Assembly (NCBI GenBank): GCA_900770645.1
Contig: CAAGKY010000039.1
Coordinates: 1 to 7,983, forward strand
Reading direction: 5' to 3'
Source of the DNA: Bacilli bacterium
GTDB taxonomy: Bacteria; Bacillota_I; Bacilli_A; ML615J-28; CAG-313
Length of the DNA: 7,983 nt
Both the position numbers and the translations under genes were made by a program. Every line of letters begins with the position of its first letter. The stretch's first letter is position 1. This document shows, piece after piece, positions 1 through 6,120 of the stretch. The notes under the pieces were generated by a model. It saw only the letters and a list, made by a program, of their open reading frames with translations, was not told the DNA's origin and made no database searches.

Positions 1-812
1 ATTAGCATTACTCGATCAAATGAAGTATTTAGAGGTATTTCTCCATGTAAATAATAACATAAAGCAAACATTTCTTCTGTTGATAACTTATTAAAATTCT
101 TCATTACAAAAGGTATACCTTTTGAATATCCTCTTAATTCATCAGCAACTTTCAATTTCATCATTTTCTTTAATGCTTTTTTACCATATTTAGAATCAAA
201 CAAAATAAACATTTTTTCGTTTAATTTAGTATCTGAAATATTTGCTAGCAACTTAGCAGACTGCTCAATTCCTTTAGCAGTACTGAAAGCAAAATGATAT
301 CCAAATCTAGCAATTAGTTCAAATCCTCTTAAAATACGTAATGGATCTTCCTTGAATCTTTTTTTAGCTCTTCCAATTACTCTAATTCTTTTTCTCTTTA
401 AGTCTTTTAATCCATCACATAAATCGATAACTTTAAGTTTTTCAGTCATAGCTAAAGCATTAACAGTAAAGTCTCTTCTTGCGATATCATCAGCTAGATT
501 AGTAGAATAATATTTTACAACTGGATGGCGTGATACTGAACCGTATTCTTCTCTTTTGAAAGTACTTATTTCAAATTCATATTCACCATCTCTAACAACT
601 ACACATCCATCACCTGCAAATTCCATATCTGCATCTGGGAAGAATTTTTGAACTTCTTGGGGTGTAGCTGATGTTGCAATATCGATATCTACAAAATCAG
701 TTTTTAAAACATGATCGCGAACCATTCCTCCTACAAAATATGCTTCATATGTTAATTCATGAAATCTTTTTAAAATGGCTTGGCCTTTTTCTAAATATTC
801 TTGATAATTCAT
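1..812 (-). CDS. cca: CCA-adding enzyme (tRNA nucleotidyltransferase), 3' end beyond left edge
   Basis: This enzyme adds or repairs the 3'-terminal CCA of tRNAs in the cytoplasm, using CTP and ATP without a nucleic acid template. The frame runs from an ATG at 812 to the left edge without a stop, giving 270 visible residues of a family usually around 400 or more. Class II nucleotidyltransferase motifs appear in order: GGMVRD (28-33), the metal-binding pair in VDIDIAT (Asp42, Asp44), RRDFTVNA (112-119) and EDPLRILR (155-162), the base-selecting helix. The visible part past residue 163 is the start of the helical neck/body domain. The start is supported by a strong AAAGGAGGG site at 817-825, 4 nt upstream. 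It begins 18 nt after the ychF stop, so the two are probably co-transcribed. A bacterial poly(A) polymerase shares these motifs; the Bacillota setting favours CCA addition. I see no damage in the visible part. Confidence 0.93.
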   Translation of the reverse strand, partial: MNYQEYLEKGQAILKRFHELTYEAYFVGGMVRDHVLKTDFVDIDIATSATPQEVQKFFPDADMEFAGDGCVVVRDGEYEFEISTFKREEYGSVSRHPVVKYYSTNLADDIARRDFTVNALAMTEKLKVIDLCDGLKDLKRKRIRVIGRAKKRFKEDPLRILRGFELIARFGYHFAFSTAKGIEQSAKLLANISDTKLNEKMFILFDSKYGKKALKKMMKLKVADELRGYSKGIPFVMKNFNKLSTEEMFALCYYLHGEIPLNTSFDRVML

Positions 813-816
813 CTGG

Positions 817-825
817 CCCTCCTTT
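817..825 (-). promoter_or_regulatory. Ribosome binding site of cca
   Basis: AAAGGAGGG on the minus strand lies 4 nt before the ATG at 812, within the 18-nt gap after ychF. It fixes the cca start, which is useful because the gene is cut at its other end. Confidence 0.8.
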
Positions 826-830
826 ATATA

Positions 831-1928
831 TTATACATTAAATTTAAATAACATTATATCTCCGTCTTGTACGACGTAATCTTTACCTTCTTGTCTAACT
901 CGTCCTGCTTCTTTAACCGCTTGACTTGAACCATATTTCATAAAATCATCATAGCTCATTGTTTCAGCTTTGATGAAACCACGTTCAAAATCAGTGTGGA
1001 TAACTCCTGCACATTGTGGCGCTTTCATTCCTTTTCTAAATGTCCAGGCACGACATTCTTTTTCACCAGCGGTAAAGAATGTTGCAAGTCCTAATAAATC
1101 ATATGCTTCTTTAACTAAACGATCAAGTCCAGATGTAGAAACTCCTAAATCTTCTAAGAACATTTGACGATCTTCATCATCTAAATCGCATAATTCTTCT
1201 TCAATTCTTGCGCTTATAATAACTACTTTAGAACCTTCTTTAGCAGCTACTTCTTTTACTTTTTCAACATATTGATTTCCTGTTGCGATTTCATCTTCAG
1301 AAACATTTGCAACATATAACATCGGTTTCATAGTTAAGAAACTATAATTTTTTACAAATTCTTTTTCTTCATCAGTTAAACTAGCCATTCTTGCTGGTAA
1401 ACCTTTATCAAGCATTTCTTTAATTCTCATTAAAATGCTATATTCTTTTACCGCATCACTACCTGGTTCACATTGAGCTTTCTTTTCAATCTTAGGTATT
1501 CTTTTCTCAATTACTTCTGTATCTGCAAATATTAACTCTAAATTAATTGTTTCAATATCACGAACTGGATCTACACTACCTTCAACGTGAACAATGTCTC
1601 CTGAATCGAAACATCTAACTACTTGACAAATTGCATCTACATCACGAATATGTGATAAGAATTGGTTCCCTAATCCTTCACCACGGCTAGCCCCTTTTAC
1701 AAGTCCAGCAATATCAGTAAATGAGAAAGATGTTGGAACAATACTTCTTGGATTAACAATTTTAACAATGTTATCTAATCTTTCATCTTTTACTTCAACA
1801 ATCCCCACATTTGGTTCAATTGTTGCGAATGGATAATTTGCTGCTAAAATTTTTGATTTTGTTATTGCGTTAAATAATGTTGATTTACCTACATTAGGTA
1901 ATCCTACAATACCTGCTGTTAAAGCCAT
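831..1928 (-). CDS. ychF: Obg-family P-loop ATPase YchF (OLA1 type)
   Basis: YchF is a conserved ribosome-associated nucleotidase of the Obg/TRAFAC class that prefers ATP over GTP and has been linked to stress responses and translation. The 365 residues match the usual family length (about 363). Visible motifs are the Walker A/G1 loop GLPNVGKST (9-17), the G3 motif DIAG (72-75) followed by a glycine-rich stretch, His114 (in DIVHV), which matches the catalytically important histidine of E. coli YchF, and NVSE (208-211) where a true GTPase would carry NKxD, the change that gives ATP preference. A coiled-coil arm follows around 130-200, and a C-terminal TGS-like domain runs from about 280 and ends in the typical FKFNV. 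The ATG at 1928 has a GGAG site at 1939-1942 that overlaps the stop codon of the upstream gene, suggesting translational coupling. It is the middle gene of the membrane protein-ychF-cca operon and looks intact. Confidence 0.97.
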   Translation of the reverse strand: MALTAGIVGLPNVGKSTLFNAITKSKILAANYPFATIEPNVGIVEVKDERLDNIVKIVNPRSIVPTSFSFTDIAGLVKGASRGEGLGNQFLSHIRDVDAICQVVRCFDSGDIVHVEGSVDPVRDIETINLELIFADTEVIEKRIPKIEKKAQCEPGSDAVKEYSILMRIKEMLDKGLPARMASLTDEEKEFVKNYSFLTMKPMLYVANVSEDEIATGNQYVEKVKEVAAKEGSKVVIISARIEEELCDLDDEDRQMFLEDLGVSTSGLDRLVKEAYDLLGLATFFTAGEKECRAWTFRKGMKAPQCAGVIHTDFERGFIKAETMSYDDFMKYGSSQAVKEAGRVRQEGKDYVVQDGDIMLFKFNV

Positions 1929-1941
1929 AATCTTCTATCTC

Positions 1942-2811
1942 CTATAATAATATAATAATTCCTACAACAAATAAAATTCTTAAAATTATATTCATTGCTA
2001 ATGTTTGTTTATTAAAATAATAATTAATTGTTAATATACCTTGGTAAATTAATGAACCTATGAAAGTATAAACAACGTATTCAAATGTTCCACTTGAGAA
2101 AACACTAAAACAAATTGTCTCTAATACTGCTGATGCTAAAGTCATTACAATAATAGTAGTTGGTAAACTAAATAATGTACCATCATCAAGTGCAGCTGCT
2201 AAATGTTTTCTAAAGATATATTCTTGAACAAATACATATAATCCTAAAACTAGAGCTATCTTCCAAGTACTAAGAGAATTTTCAAACAATTCTGTATTAG
2301 GAATATTACCTTGTATATAATCTTTCATATATATTGGTATCGCAATAATATTCGTAGTTTTAGTTAAATATATTATACCATATGTAATGCCAGACATAAT
2401 TACAAAACTAATTATTGCTCTTTTTATACTAGTTACTTTATAATCAAGAGCTATTTGCTTGATATTAAAAACTAATACAATTAAAAACATTATAATTGAA
2501 GTAACAATTAAAGCATTAATACTAGAAAAATAGGTAATATTTTTAGGCATTGCATCGCCTATTTCTCCATATTCTCCACCTGGATACATATGATCAAATA
2601 AAACTCCATTTAAAACAAATAAAGCACCATTTAATAAAAAAGCAATTCCTAAATATAGATATAAGTGCAATTTAAAAGATGCTACTTCATCTGTAGGTAT
2701 TTCACCTGTTTCCATTATTCTTTGAATTTCATCACTATGTTCTCCACATTTAGTACAATATTCTTCATTATTGTTAAGAACTCTGTAACAATTTTTACAT
2801 CTAATTTTCAT
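1942..2811 (-). CDS. Zinc-ribbon multi-pass membrane protein, possible inactive CPBP-family member
   Basis: Function unknown. The predicted 289 residues open with a zinc-ribbon: Cys5/Cys8 and Cys19/Cys22 in two CxxC knuckles. A short charged linker follows, then about seven hydrophobic segments (roughly 48-72, 98-117, 129-149, 183-202, 217-239, 243-264, 270-289). The fourth segment carries QEYIFR (196-201), close to the EExxxR motif of CPBP (CAAX protease/bacteriocin-processing) membrane metalloproteases, and the last three segments have a similar layout. However, no histidine occurs after residue 203, so the FxxxH and HxxxN metal-binding motifs are missing. If related, it is probably not an active protease. 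A GTG at 2820 would add three residues, but AGGTGA at 2817-2822 sits 5 nt before the ATG at 2811 and overlaps that GTG, so the ATG is preferred. It is the first gene of the operon with ychF and cca and ends in TAG 13 nt before ychF. A plain zinc-ribbon integral membrane protein unrelated to CPBP is the alternative. Confidence 0.75.
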   Translation of the reverse strand: MKIRCKNCYRVLNNNEEYCTKCGEHSDEIQRIMETGEIPTDEVASFKLHLYLYLGIAFLLNGALFVLNGVLFDHMYPGGEYGEIGDAMPKNITYFSSINALIVTSIIMFLIVLVFNIKQIALDYKVTSIKRAIISFVIMSGITYGIIYLTKTTNIIAIPIYMKDYIQGNIPNTELFENSLSTWKIALVLGLYVFVQEYIFRKHLAAALDDGTLFSLPTTIIVMTLASAVLETICFSVFSSGTFEYVVYTFIGSLIYQGILTINYYFNKQTLAMNIILRILFVVGIIILL

Positions 2812-2816
2812 AGTTT

Positions 2817-2822
2817 TCACCT
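2817..2822 (-). promoter_or_regulatory. Start-deciding ribosome binding site of the zinc-ribbon gene
   Basis: AGGTGA is fully complementary to the UCACCU of the usual 16S rRNA 3' end and lies 5 nt before the ATG at 2811. The upstream in-frame GTG at 2820 lies inside this site and would have almost no leader given the promoter at 2830-2858, so the site argues for the ATG. Confidence 0.65.
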
Positions 2823-2829
2823 TTATATT

Positions 2830-2858
2830 ATTATATCAAAGTTTTCTTTTTTACGCAA
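2830..2858 (-). promoter_or_regulatory. Promoter of the zinc-ribbon-ychF-cca operon
   Basis: On the minus strand, TTGCGT (2853-2858) and a perfect TATAAT (2830-2835) are separated by 17 bp. A TG one base before the -10 makes it an extended -10 box. The predicted transcript starts only about 12-15 nt before the ATG at 2811, leaving just room for the ribosome binding site. Housekeeping sigma-A type. Confidence 0.7.
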
Positions 2859-2942
2859 AACTTTTGGTATTTTTTATATTATTCATAAAAAATGAAAAAC
2901 TAACCATTTTTTCTCTATCAATTAAAACTATTAATATATAGT

Positions 2943-2974
2943 AAAAGCAGCTCCTTTTTTAAGAAGCCGCTTTT
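2943..2974 (-). terminator. Hairpin terminator of the SipW-signal gene
   Basis: Arms at 2943-2954 and 2963-2974 form a 12-bp stem with an 8-nt loop, about 23 nt after the stop codon at 2998. Two positions are A-C mismatches if read as plus-strand RNA but become G-U wobbles in minus-strand RNA, which assigns the hairpin to the minus strand. The stem ends in UUUU, but the following tract (ACUAUAUAUU) is only moderately U-rich. Confidence 0.75.
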
Positions 2975-2997
2975 AATAAAGAATATTTTTTAATTAA

Positions 2998-4566
2998 TTA
3001 TTTAATAACCGTTCCAGTTGCCAAACTGTCAATGATATCATAACATTCATAACTATCAGCATCAATATATGGTTCTGATAATTCAGATGATCCATAATTA
3101 GCAACATTATTTTTTACAGTTACACTACACTTAGGTAATGAATGGAAGTTTCTAAGAGCAATAACAGTATGTTTTTCATCAGATGTATTAACAAAATTAT
3201 TATCCATTACAGACATTTTTAACGTATAAGTACATGAAGCATTATTGTGTGGAGTAATAACTACAGTTCCATTCACAAAAGTATTTCCAATTACAGATAC
3301 ATTATTTCTTGTTCCACCAACATATACGGCTGTAGATACGCTTGTATTTGTGTTACCAAAAGTATTGTTTTTGATTACAATATCTCCAGTTGGTTTAACA
3401 TTAGGATCTCCTGGATAATACATATAAATATAATATGCTGCATTAGTCTCAAATGTACATCCATCAATTAAGATTCCATTTGAAGCCCCACTTAAACGTT
3501 GTCTATCATAGATTGCGATTGGACAGTAGTTTTCTAATCCTGCTGAAACATTATATAAGTCAACAAACTTACAATCTATAATTTGTAGATTTTCAGGACC
3601 CTTATTACCCTCTGTACTAGTAATATTAGAAACAATTGAACTTTCGCCATTCTTAGGATCCACTACAGGTCGAGGTGCATAAGCATCAAATGTTAGACCG
3701 ATAAGTTTAACGTTATTTTTACCATTTACATTTACATGGCCAACAATTGCTGTATTAGAAATAAGAGTAATGTTATTTTGTGGAATTACAATTGACATAT
3801 CATAATATTCACCATTTGCAAGACCAATAACATCTCCTTCTTTAGCATTGGCTAATACTTCAGCAATACTATCAGGTGTTGCGATGACATCACATGGTAA
3901 AGAATCCATATCATAGTCTGGACCATAACTATCTTCTTCATAACTAAATTGAGTCGCAACAAGGTTAATACCTAGATTAATAGATGGTACATTAATTCCA
4001 TCATGATTTGTTTTATTACCAACAGCTGTTGGCATATAAACTACCATGGCAAGATAATCAGTATCTCCTTTATTTTCAAGAGCATTAACTTTAGAGTATC
4101 CTGCAGAAATAGCTTTACCATTTTTTGCTGCTAGAATAGCTTCTGAACGATCTTTATAAGCAGTATTAACATTTTCTATTACATCAAATTCTATATAATC
4201 AGACAATTTAAAATATTGTCCAGCTGCATTTTTTCCTTGAATTTCTGATTCAACATTTACCCCTAATTTGTATTTTAGCGCTAAAGACCCCTCATTAGCA
4301 ACCTTCAAATAAACTACTTCTACGCATCCTGGTTCCCAAAGTTCTCCTGAGAACACATTTGTGTTTTCGTCAACCTTTTCCCAATTAGTTGCATCTTTAC
4401 TCCAATAAAGTTCAACATCTAAATTTCCAGATTGAATAATATTGTTAGCACTACTAACACTATCTGTAAACCACGCATACGTAGTTCCTAGTAACATCGC
4501 AAAACATAAAACCAATGCTACTAAACTAGCTAAAAAAGCTTTTTTTGTTAATTTAATGTTATTCAT
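2998..4566 (-). CDS. Secreted protein: SipW-dependent-type signal peptide, TasA-like N-domain, beta-helix C-domain
   Basis: This is a predicted exported 522-residue surface or matrix protein. A lysine-containing N-terminus and a hydrophobic core (about 10-27) run into LGTTYAWFTDSV (26-37), followed by a segment ending NNIIQSGNLDVELY. This is the hallmark of SipW-dependent signal peptides as in TasA and camelysin, with cleavage probably after Ala31. Residues about 32-210 look like the beta-rich TasA/camelysin type domain. An acidic linker (about 210-222) leads to a C-terminal half starting with a 'Gd.I.LanGeYy' segment near 244-256 and continuing with repeated short hydrophobic strands and asparagines (NNITLI, NNVKLI, NNVSVIGN), typical of right-handed parallel beta-helix (pectate-lyase/NosD-like) folds. 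There is no LPxTG motif and no C-terminal membrane segment, so it is released or held by assembly. No catalytic motif is assignable. The start has an AGGGGGT site 4 nt upstream. It is monocistronic, with its own promoter and terminator. No SipW signal peptidase is encoded in the window. Confidence 0.85.
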   Translation of the reverse strand: MNNIKLTKKAFLASLVALVLCFAMLLGTTYAWFTDSVSSANNIIQSGNLDVELYWSKDATNWEKVDENTNVFSGELWEPGCVEVVYLKVANEGSLALKYKLGVNVESEIQGKNAAGQYFKLSDYIEFDVIENVNTAYKDRSEAILAAKNGKAISAGYSKVNALENKGDTDYLAMVVYMPTAVGNKTNHDGINVPSINLGINLVATQFSYEEDSYGPDYDMDSLPCDVIATPDSIAEVLANAKEGDVIGLANGEYYDMSIVIPQNNITLISNTAIVGHVNVNGKNNVKLIGLTFDAYAPRPVVDPKNGESSIVSNITSTEGNKGPENLQIIDCKFVDLYNVSAGLENYCPIAIYDRQRLSGASNGILIDGCTFETNAAYYIYMYYPGDPNVKPTGDIVIKNNTFGNTNTSVSTAVYVGGTRNNVSVIGNTFVNGTVVITPHNNASCTYTLKMSVMDNNFVNTSDEKHTVIALRNFHSLPKCSVTVKNNVANYGSSELSEPYIDADSYECYDIIDSLATGTVIK

Positions 4567-4570
4567 TTTT

Positions 4571-4577
4571 ACCCCCT
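4571..4577 (-). promoter_or_regulatory. Ribosome binding site of the SipW-signal gene
   Basis: AGGGGGT lies 4 nt before the ATG at 4566. It is one base off AGGAGGT, with a run of five G in an otherwise AT-rich leader. Confidence 0.6.
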
Positions 4578-4582
4578 ACTAT

Positions 4583-4623
4583 GTTTTTATTTTTCTATTT
4601 ATAATTATATTTTAAATAAAAAC
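4583..4623 (-). repeat. AT-rich inverted repeat in the leader of the SipW-signal gene
   Basis: GTTTTTATTT (4583-4592) is the exact reverse complement of AAATAAAAAC (4614-4623), with 21 nt between. It lies in the predicted 5' untranslated leader, just upstream of the ribosome binding site. The arms are nearly all A/T, so any RNA stem would be weak, and chance is a real alternative in sequence this AT-rich. Confidence 0.35.
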
Positions 4624-4670
4624 CTATTTTTTAATTTCTTAAAGATTAAATAACTTTCATAAAAAATATA

Positions 4671-4698
4671 ATTATACTTGCATTCTACTCCTTTTCAA
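4671..4698 (-). promoter_or_regulatory. Promoter of the SipW-signal gene
   Basis: TTGAAA (4693-4698) and TATAAT (4671-4676) on the minus strand are 16 bp apart, a good sigma-A promoter. Transcription should start near 4664, giving a leader of about 97 nt before the ATG at 4566, much longer than the 12-15 nt predicted for other genes in the window. Confidence 0.6.
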
Positions 4699-4811
4699 CT
4701 TTTTATACAACCAATTTGTGAATTTAGTGTTCCCCTTTTTTTTACATTTTTTTTATTTTTTAAAGTCGTTAAAAACCGACAAAATCTTAACATAATTTTA
4801 TGTATAATAAA

Positions 4812-4834
4812 AAGATACACTTAAAGTGTATCTT
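4812..4834 (-). terminator. Hairpin terminator of the ppa-HAD operon
   Basis: AAGATACACTT (4812-4822) and AAGTGTATCTT (4824-4834) are perfect reverse complements around a single centre base, giving a stem of about 9 bp with a small AT loop. On the minus strand the stem runs into a U-rich tail (CTTTTTATTATA). It begins 4 nt after the HAD stop codon. Confidence 0.85.
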
Positions 4835-4837
4835 AAT

Positions 4838-5488
4838 TTATTTTAAAATTATATCCAATAATTCACTAGGTTTAGAAACAATTTTTTGAGCTCCAGATGC
4901 GACTAAGAAATCATAATCTTTAAAGCCCCATGTTACTGATATTCCATCCATATGGGCATTTTTAGCTGTTTCAATATCTACTTCTGAATCACCAATATAT
5001 ATAGCTTTTTTATTACTGATGCCAGTTCTTTCTAAAATATACTCAACCATCGCTGGATTAGGTTTTCTAGGAATACCTATTTTATCTCCAACCGCAATAT
5101 CAATCAATGAGCCAAAATGTTGTTTACATAATGATACAACTGCTTCATCAATCTTATTAGATATTACAACAACCATACAACCACTATTCTTAAGTGTTTC
5201 AATTACTTCTTTAATGCCTTCATATGGTTTAGTTTTAATTGAACAATGTTTTTGATAATATTCAGAAAATGTCATAAATGTTTTATATATATCATCATGA
5301 CTTGTTCCAACTGGCACAGCCCTCTCAATTAATTTAAAAACACCATTACCAACAAAACTTCTTACTTCTTCAATTGTTCTTTCTTTATATCCTTTTGTTT
5401 TAAATACCGCATTAAGACTATCGGTTAAATCTTCTAAAGTATCTAAGATAGTCCCATCTAGATCAAACATTACTATATCATATTTCAT
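4838..5488 (-). CDS. HAD-superfamily phosphatase, Gph/PpaX-like
   Basis: A cytoplasmic Mg-dependent phosphohydrolase of 216 residues, the usual length for this group. HAD motif I is FDLDGT with nucleophile Asp9 and acid/base Asp11. A helical C1 cap follows (about 16-85). Motif II is Ser110 in VISNK, motif III is Lys142 in RKPNP, and motif IV is GDSEVD (166-171). The pattern fits the phosphoglycolate phosphatase/PpaX branch. Candidate substrates are 2-phosphoglycolate, pyrophosphate (as for B. subtilis PpaX) or other small phosphate esters; sequence alone does not choose between them. It starts 10 nt after ppa, with TGGTGAT at 5492-5498 as the ribosome binding site in the gap, and ends at a terminator, so it is the second gene of a two-gene operon with ppa. 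The pairing makes a role in phosphate or pyrophosphate housekeeping attractive but unproven. Confidence 0.88.
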   Translation of the reverse strand: MKYDIVMFDLDGTILDTLEDLTDSLNAVFKTKGYKERTIEEVRSFVGNGVFKLIERAVPVGTSHDDIYKTFMTFSEYYQKHCSIKTKPYEGIKEVIETLKNSGCMVVVISNKIDEAVVSLCKQHFGSLIDIAVGDKIGIPRKPNPAMVEYILERTGISNKKAIYIGDSEVDIETAKNAHMDGISVTWGFKDYDFLVASGAQKIVSKPSELLDIILK

Positions 5489-5498
5489 ATAATCACCA

Positions 5499-6029
5499 TT
5501 ATTTTTTAAAATATTCTGTATATTTGTCTATTGCTTCTTGTATTAATCTTTCAGCTTCTTTTGGACCTCTTGTTTCAACAATTGATGTTGTTTTACCTTC
5601 TAGTTCTTTATAGACTCTAAAGAAATGTCGCATTTCATCAAATATATGTTCAGGCATTTCATCTATATTATAATAGCCATTCCATGAAGGGTCATTACAT
5701 GGAACCGCAATTATCTTTTCATCTACCATATCATTATCAATCATCTTGATAACTCCAATAGGACGACATTCTACTAAACAAAGGGGAATAATTTCTGCTT
5801 GACATAAAACCAGTACATCAAGTGGATCATTATCACCCGCATATGTTTTAGGTATAAAACCATAGTTTGCGGGATAGTGAGTAGAAGTATATAAAACACG
5901 ATCTAATATTAATCGACCTGTTTCTTTATCTAACTCATATTTCATTTTACTATTTTTTGATATTTCAATACATGCAACAAACTTAGTGGGGGTAATTCTT
6001 TTAGAATCTATATCATGCCAAATATTCAT
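5499..6029 (-). CDS. ppa: Inorganic pyrophosphatase, family I (soluble)
   Basis: It hydrolyses the pyrophosphate released by biosynthesis (nucleic acid polymerisation, aminoacylation) to two phosphates in the cytoplasm, pulling those reactions forward. The 176 residues match the bacterial family I length. The signature DNDPLD occupies 66-71. Other active-site positions known from the E. coli enzyme are in place: Glu22, Lys29, Glu32, Arg43, Asp66, Asp68, Asp71, Asp98, Asp103, Lys105, Tyr140 and Lys141. Many Bacillota instead use the unrelated family II (DHH) manganese enzyme, so a family I enzyme here is a modest taxonomic hint. The ATG at 6029 has a perfect AAAGGAGGT site at 6036-6044, 6 nt upstream. 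It is the first gene of the operon with the HAD phosphatase and is divergent from the small plus-strand gene. It looks intact. Confidence 0.96.
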   Translation of the reverse strand: MNIWHDIDSKRITPTKFVACIEISKNSKMKYELDKETGRLILDRVLYTSTHYPANYGFIPKTYAGDNDPLDVLVLCQAEIIPLCLVECRPIGVIKMIDNDMVDEKIIAVPCNDPSWNGYYNIDEMPEHIFDEMRHFFRVYKELEGKTTSIVETRGPKEAERLIQEAIDKYTEYFKK

Positions 6030-6035
6030 ATATAT

Positions 6036-6044
6036 ACCTCCTTT
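6036..6044 (-). promoter_or_regulatory. Ribosome binding site of ppa
   Basis: AAAGGAGGT, the full consensus, lies 6 nt before the ATG at 6029. It is the strongest site in the window, consistent with a highly expressed housekeeping enzyme. Confidence 0.8.
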
Positions 6045-6050
6045 TTTGTT

Positions 6051-6059
6051 ATTATATCA
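6051..6059 (-). promoter_or_regulatory. Extended -10 promoter of ppa
   Basis: TGATATAAT on the minus strand is an extended -10 box, the same nonamer found in the promoter at 2830-2838. The -35 position at 17-bp spacing (6074-6079) reads AAGCAA, a poor match, so activity would rest on the TGn extension. The predicted leader is roughly 15 nt. Confidence 0.6.
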
Positions 6060-6073
6060 TATTTTTATTTTAT

Positions 6074-6102
6074 TTGCTTTTTATTTAAATTTATTTTATA
6101 AT
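6074..6102 (+). promoter_or_regulatory. Promoter of the 98-residue protein gene
   Basis: TTGCTT (6074-6079) and a perfect TATAAT (6097-6102) are 17 bp apart. Transcription would start near 6109, about 12 nt before the ATG at 6121. The promoter is divergent from that of ppa and uses the same hexamer position as its -35. Confidence 0.6.
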
Positions 6103-6120
6103 TTTATTGTGAGGTGCCTT

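Larger units (their letters stand above)
4567..4837. other. 271-bp intergenic region, longest in the window
   Basis: From right to left it holds the terminator of the HAD gene (4812-4834), then an AT-rich stretch with a small inverted repeat GTCG/CGAC (4765-4768 and 4777-4780, 8-nt loop), then homopolymer T runs around 4735-4762, the promoter (4671-4698) and the leader of the SipW-signal gene. I see no open frame with coding character and no recognisable RNA gene or riboswitch. The GTCG/CGAC repeat lies about 65 bp upstream of the -35 box; it could be a regulator site, but nothing identifies it as one. Confidence 0.5.

Noticed and set aside
970..1167. 65-residue plus-strand open frame
   Set aside because: It lies entirely antisense to the conserved ychF coding sequence and has no family likeness.
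2665..2895. 76-residue plus-strand open frame rich in Phe, Ile and Tyr
   Set aside because: It is antisense to the start of the zinc-ribbon gene and its promoter, and its composition is that of AT-rich shadow sequence.
3247..3471. 74-residue plus-strand open frame with many Cys, Ser and Ile
   Set aside because: It is antisense to the beta-helix repeats of the SipW-signal gene, and the residue bias mirrors the complementary codons.
4669..4690. Tiny leader ORF (GGAG site, then ATG CAA GTA TAA) upstream of the SipW-signal gene
   Set aside because: It lies in the spacer and -10 box of the predicted promoter, so it would not be in the transcript; three codons after a purine run are expected by chance.
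4735..4762. Long T-runs in the intergenic region as a possible second terminator or phase-variable tract
   Set aside because: No stem precedes the runs on either strand, and they are interrupted and outside any coding frame; AT composition explains them.
5019..5255. 78-residue plus-strand open frame
   Set aside because: It lies antisense within the HAD phosphatase, with no supporting initiation signals noticed.
5986..6120. Upstream in-frame extension of the small plus-strand protein, with a hydrophobic N-terminus like a signal peptide
   Set aside because: It runs antisense through the ppa start and the promoter region. The ribosome binding site at 6111-6116 and the -10 box at 6097-6102 place the real start at 6121.
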